A stretch of 19,932 nucleotides of DNA, taken from Geosiphon pyriformis (taxonomy: Eukaryota; Glomeromycota; Glomeromycetes; Archaeosporales; Geosiphonaceae). The DNA is taken from positions 400-20,331 of the forward strand of contig JAAOMT010000220.1 in the NCBI GenBank assembly GCA_016748015.1, read 5' to 3'. The notes beneath the pieces were generated by a model. It worked only from the letters and a program-made list of their open reading frames with translations, did not search any database and had not been told where the DNA came from. The position numbers and the translations under genes were made by a program. Shown piece after piece: positions 18,184 to 19,932 of this stretch (its first letter is position 1; each line of letters starts with the position of its first letter).

Positions 18184-18252
18184 TTTTTTATTTTTTTTTT
18201 ATTTTATTTTTTATTTTATTTTTATTTTTGTTTGTTTTATTTTTTTGTTGTT
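18184..18252 (+). repeat. Pyrimidine (T-rich) tract in the 3' LTR
   Basis: T tract with scattered A followed by TTTGTTTGTTTTATTTTTT, the counterpart of 1402-1468. Confidence 0.6.
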
Positions 18253-18568
18253 TACTAATTAATTAAAAAAATTAAATGCTAAGTATTTAATGTCAAGAAT
18301 AGCCTGGTAAAAAATCTAGAAATAAGAGTAGAAATTTAAAGATAGCTTACTAGAAAGGCACAACTGTTAAAATAAACTGGCTATCATGCTAAAGAAAAAA
18401 ATTCATAGAATAAACTTCCAGAAGAGTACAAAACATTAATTAAATCTCTGTTCATTATACAAAAGACTCAACCAAAATTTTCAGAAAATATTAACATCTA
18501 TAATTATTGAGCACTAAATTACAGGTTTGTTATTTGTTTCAATACTCCAAATAATCATCTGTAATACT

Positions 18569-18909
18569 GTATAATTAAGCCTAAAAAGTTTATTGTAAAT
18601 AGTCTGTTTACTTATTTCAATTTTAGAATATGTTTTTGCAAATTGTGTCTTAATTTCAATTAATATAGTAAAGTGATTTTGATTTACAATTTTTCCAATC
18701 TGTTGACACATTTTTGGTAAAGTTTTTTATGGACAACCTGAATGATAAATTGCTTAAATTTGACTATTTTTACGAAGTTGTCCTATATATTATTCATAAA
18801 AGTGAAGAAAAACATTGATTTTTTGAGATATTTTGGTTGAACTTCGATAACCTTGTTGTCAAAATCTCTTAGCAACTCCACAATTGAATTTTACAGGATT
18901 ATTTTTTAT
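18569..18909 (-). pseudogene. Tc1/mariner-type transposase, N-terminal third (broken)
   Basis: Read from about 18909, where ATA at 18907-18909 is probably a decayed ATG (context IKNNPVKFNCGVAKRF). A first helix-turn-helix-like segment follows (GYRSSTKISQKINVFLHFYE), then a Ser-Gly-x-Pro linker (HSGCP, family SGRPRK). A second HTH-like segment is in the open part beginning at 18711 (IGKIVNQNHFTILIEIKTQF, SKIEISKQTIYNKLFRLNY). The reading stops at the 3' LTR and goes on at 861. These paired HTH domains bind the transposon ends. Stops occur where Arg, Trp or Gln are expected. Confidence 0.8.
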
Positions 18910-19050
18910 TACAAAAAATAAAACACATTATTAATCAAAACAATTTTGTTTTAAAAATAAAAATAGTAGTATGAAATATATGTGTGTACAAATTATTACT
19001 TAAAATGTCTTAACAATAGCTAATCAGACCATAATAAGAATTATACACTA

Positions 19051-19086
19051 GAAAAGTTATCTCACCATTACTTTTCAGAGGTACTA
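19051..19086 (-). repeat. Right terminal inverted repeat of the mariner-like element
   Basis: Reverse complement starts TAGTACCTCTGAAAAGTAAT and matches the left end 116-151 with AAAAGTAAT intact. TA follows at 19087-19088. Confidence 0.7.
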
Positions 19087-19886
19087 TATAAGTAAAAAAA
19101 GTATAATAATAATAACTAAATAAATCAATAAATATTAATAATATAATTAAAAAAACAGTTACAAAATAATAATATAACTGAAAAATTTTAAATAAAAATA
19201 ATGGTAAATGAAAAGTTTATTAACTAATTATTTTCAAAAAATGTAATTAAAAGTTGCAAATAATAACAATAAATTGTTTTTTTGTTAATATTATGGATAA
19301 AAATTTCTATCAAACAATTTGTTTGTAAAATAAAAAAAGAGAGTTTATAACAAATAAAATTTTTTAATTAATTATCTTTTTTAATTAATCATATTTTAAT
19401 TAATTGTTTTGTAAATCAATCATTTTTTCAATTAATTATCTATTTAAAAATAAATTTTTTAATTAAAAAAGTCGGTGTAATTACTTTATTAATATATATA
19501 TATATTATAATTATAACTCTCTAAATTATTTTTTGTGTTATATTGATCTTGTTTTCAATAAATATTTTACTGCATAATACTATAAAATAAATCTTGATAT
19601 TTACAATCAATTGTAATACAATTAAATATAATTTCTTTATCTGTTTTATAAAAAAAATAGCAACTTCAATAAATGAAACAACATTTAGCAGTATTTTAAA
19701 ATAAAAGCAGAAAAACAATATAAAAATACTTTATAATGCCAACTTGACATTATTTTAATTTATTAGTAGACACAGAAATACTAATTTTTTAAAAAATAAA
19801 ACGAATTCAAAAAAAATAGTCAAAACAATTTCTTTAAACATTGATGGCCTAATTTTAAATATTGTTTCAATTTATTATAAATTATT
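19087..19886. other. AT-rich right flank, no gene seen
   Basis: About 800 bases with no supported gene. It contains a cluster of TTAATTAAT words (about 19362-19472) and a short (AT)n run (19491-19506). Open stretches on the minus strand here are A/T-run products without recognisable protein features. Confidence 0.5.
19362..19472 (+). repeat. Cluster of TTAATTAAT words
   Basis: Repeated (T)nAATTAATTA and (T)nAATTAATCA words at irregular spacing of about 20-30 bases, the first at 19364. It looks like low-complexity DNA or a decayed tandem repeat; each word is self-complementary. Confidence 0.5.
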
Positions 19887-19932
19887 ATGGAAGAATCGAA
19901 GGTTACTTTTTCCGGTTTTGAAATCAAAATCA
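19887..19932 (+). CDS. Possible 5' end of a host gene, cut by the window edge
   Basis: ATG at 19887 with A at -3 and G at +4 opens 15 codons reading MEESKVTFSGFEIKI up to the end of the window. The base composition is visibly more balanced than in the flank before it (TCG, CCG and GGT codons), as for a real coding start. Too short to identify, and chance is possible. Confidence 0.35.
   Translation, partial: MEESKVTFSGFEIKI

Larger units (their letters stand above)
862..18568 (+). mobile_element. Ty3/gypsy LTR retrotransposon with a dUTPase domain, split by later insertions
   Basis: The element is bounded by two related direct repeats (LTRs) that start and end at matching positions, with a TGG-type primer-binding site after the 5' LTR and a purine tract before the 3' LTR. 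The internal order is gag, protease, dUTPase, RT, RNase H, integrase. Integrase after RNase H is the Ty3/gypsy (Metaviridae) order. Gag, protease, dUTPase and RT as far as about 7230 are all read in one frame (codons starting at positions congruent to 2 modulo 3) and are broken by many stops. A LINE (9654-16414) and a ~0.96-kb segment (about 7724-8686) lie inside it. Without these the element would be near 10 kb. It sits in a mariner transposase gene. Exact target duplications are not resolvable (CTAT at 858-861 versus GTAT at 18569-18572). Confidence 0.9.
17596..18568 (+). repeat. 3' LTR of the Ty3/gypsy element
   Basis: About 973 bp, collinear with 862-1785. The extra length is explained by a fourth 40-bp repeat and about 10 bp near 17945. 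Differences are mostly transitions. It ends in the transposase gene of the older mariner element. Confidence 0.88.
18569..19086 (-). mobile_element. Tc1/mariner-like DNA transposon, right half (transposase 5' side)
   Basis: Partner of 116-861. It contains the N-terminal third of the transposase, about 140 bp of leader and the right inverted-repeat end (19051-19086), followed by TA (19087-19088). It is joined to the 3' LTR at 18568/18569. Confidence 0.8.

Noticed and set aside
19521-19718. 65-codon minus ORF
   Set aside because: Composed of Ile/Phe/Lys/Asn from A/T runs, without motif or supporting context.
19741-19850. NLLVDTEI reading as a second retropepsin fragment
   Set aside because: Only a few residues resemble a protease active site, the downstream context does not match, and the region is A/T-rich enough for chance.

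Overview
The window looks like a piece of a very AT-rich fungal genome made almost entirely of transposable-element layers, each inserted inside the previous one. The pol and LINE protein families, read from memory, most resemble those of arbuscular mycorrhizal fungi (Glomeromycotina such as Rhizophagus or Gigaspora). That assignment is an inference without a database search. I see no rRNA, tRNA, CRISPR array or bacterial-type operon. Every transposon gene is broken.

Layer 1, the oldest, is a Tc1/mariner-like DNA transposon on the minus strand, now split into 116-861 and 18569-19086. It has degenerate terminal inverted repeats flanked by TA on both sides. The two halves add up to about 1.26 kb, the normal size of such an element. 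The N-terminal half of the transposase lies on the right and the C-terminal half on the left.

Layer 2 is a Ty3/gypsy LTR retrotransposon (862-18568, plus strand) inserted in the transposase gene. It has 5' and 3' LTRs (862-1785 and 17596-18568), a primer-binding site, a polypurine tract, and one long decayed gag-pol. The order is gag with zinc knuckle, retropepsin, Cys-rich linker, dUTPase, RT, RNase H, integrase. The dUTPase, with all five motifs recognisable, is the most unusual gene content. A foreign segment of about 0.96 kb (around 7724-8686), possibly flanked by a 9-bp duplication, separates RNase H from integrase.

Layer 3, the youngest, is a LINE of about 6.76 kb (9654-16414) inserted inside the integrase reading frame. 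It has an 11-bp target-site duplication (ATAGTAAAACA at 9643-9653 and 16415-16425) and an A-rich tail. It is visibly richer in G+C than its host. ORF1 has an RRM-like region and a CCHC knuckle. ORF2 has an AP endonuclease, RT, RNase H and a C-terminal Cys/His finger. ORF1 and ORF2 meet in an ATGA stop-start overlap.

Decay is mainly by transitions (C to T and G to A). Catalytic Asp/Glu have become Asn/Lys in the mariner transposase, retropepsin, gypsy RT, RNase H and integrase, and partly in the LINE. The LINE has many fewer changes than the gypsy element, which agrees with the insertion order. Outside the mariner ends (1-113 and 19087-19932) the DNA is AT-rich and mostly featureless. A possible start of a host gene lies at the right edge (ATG at 19887).
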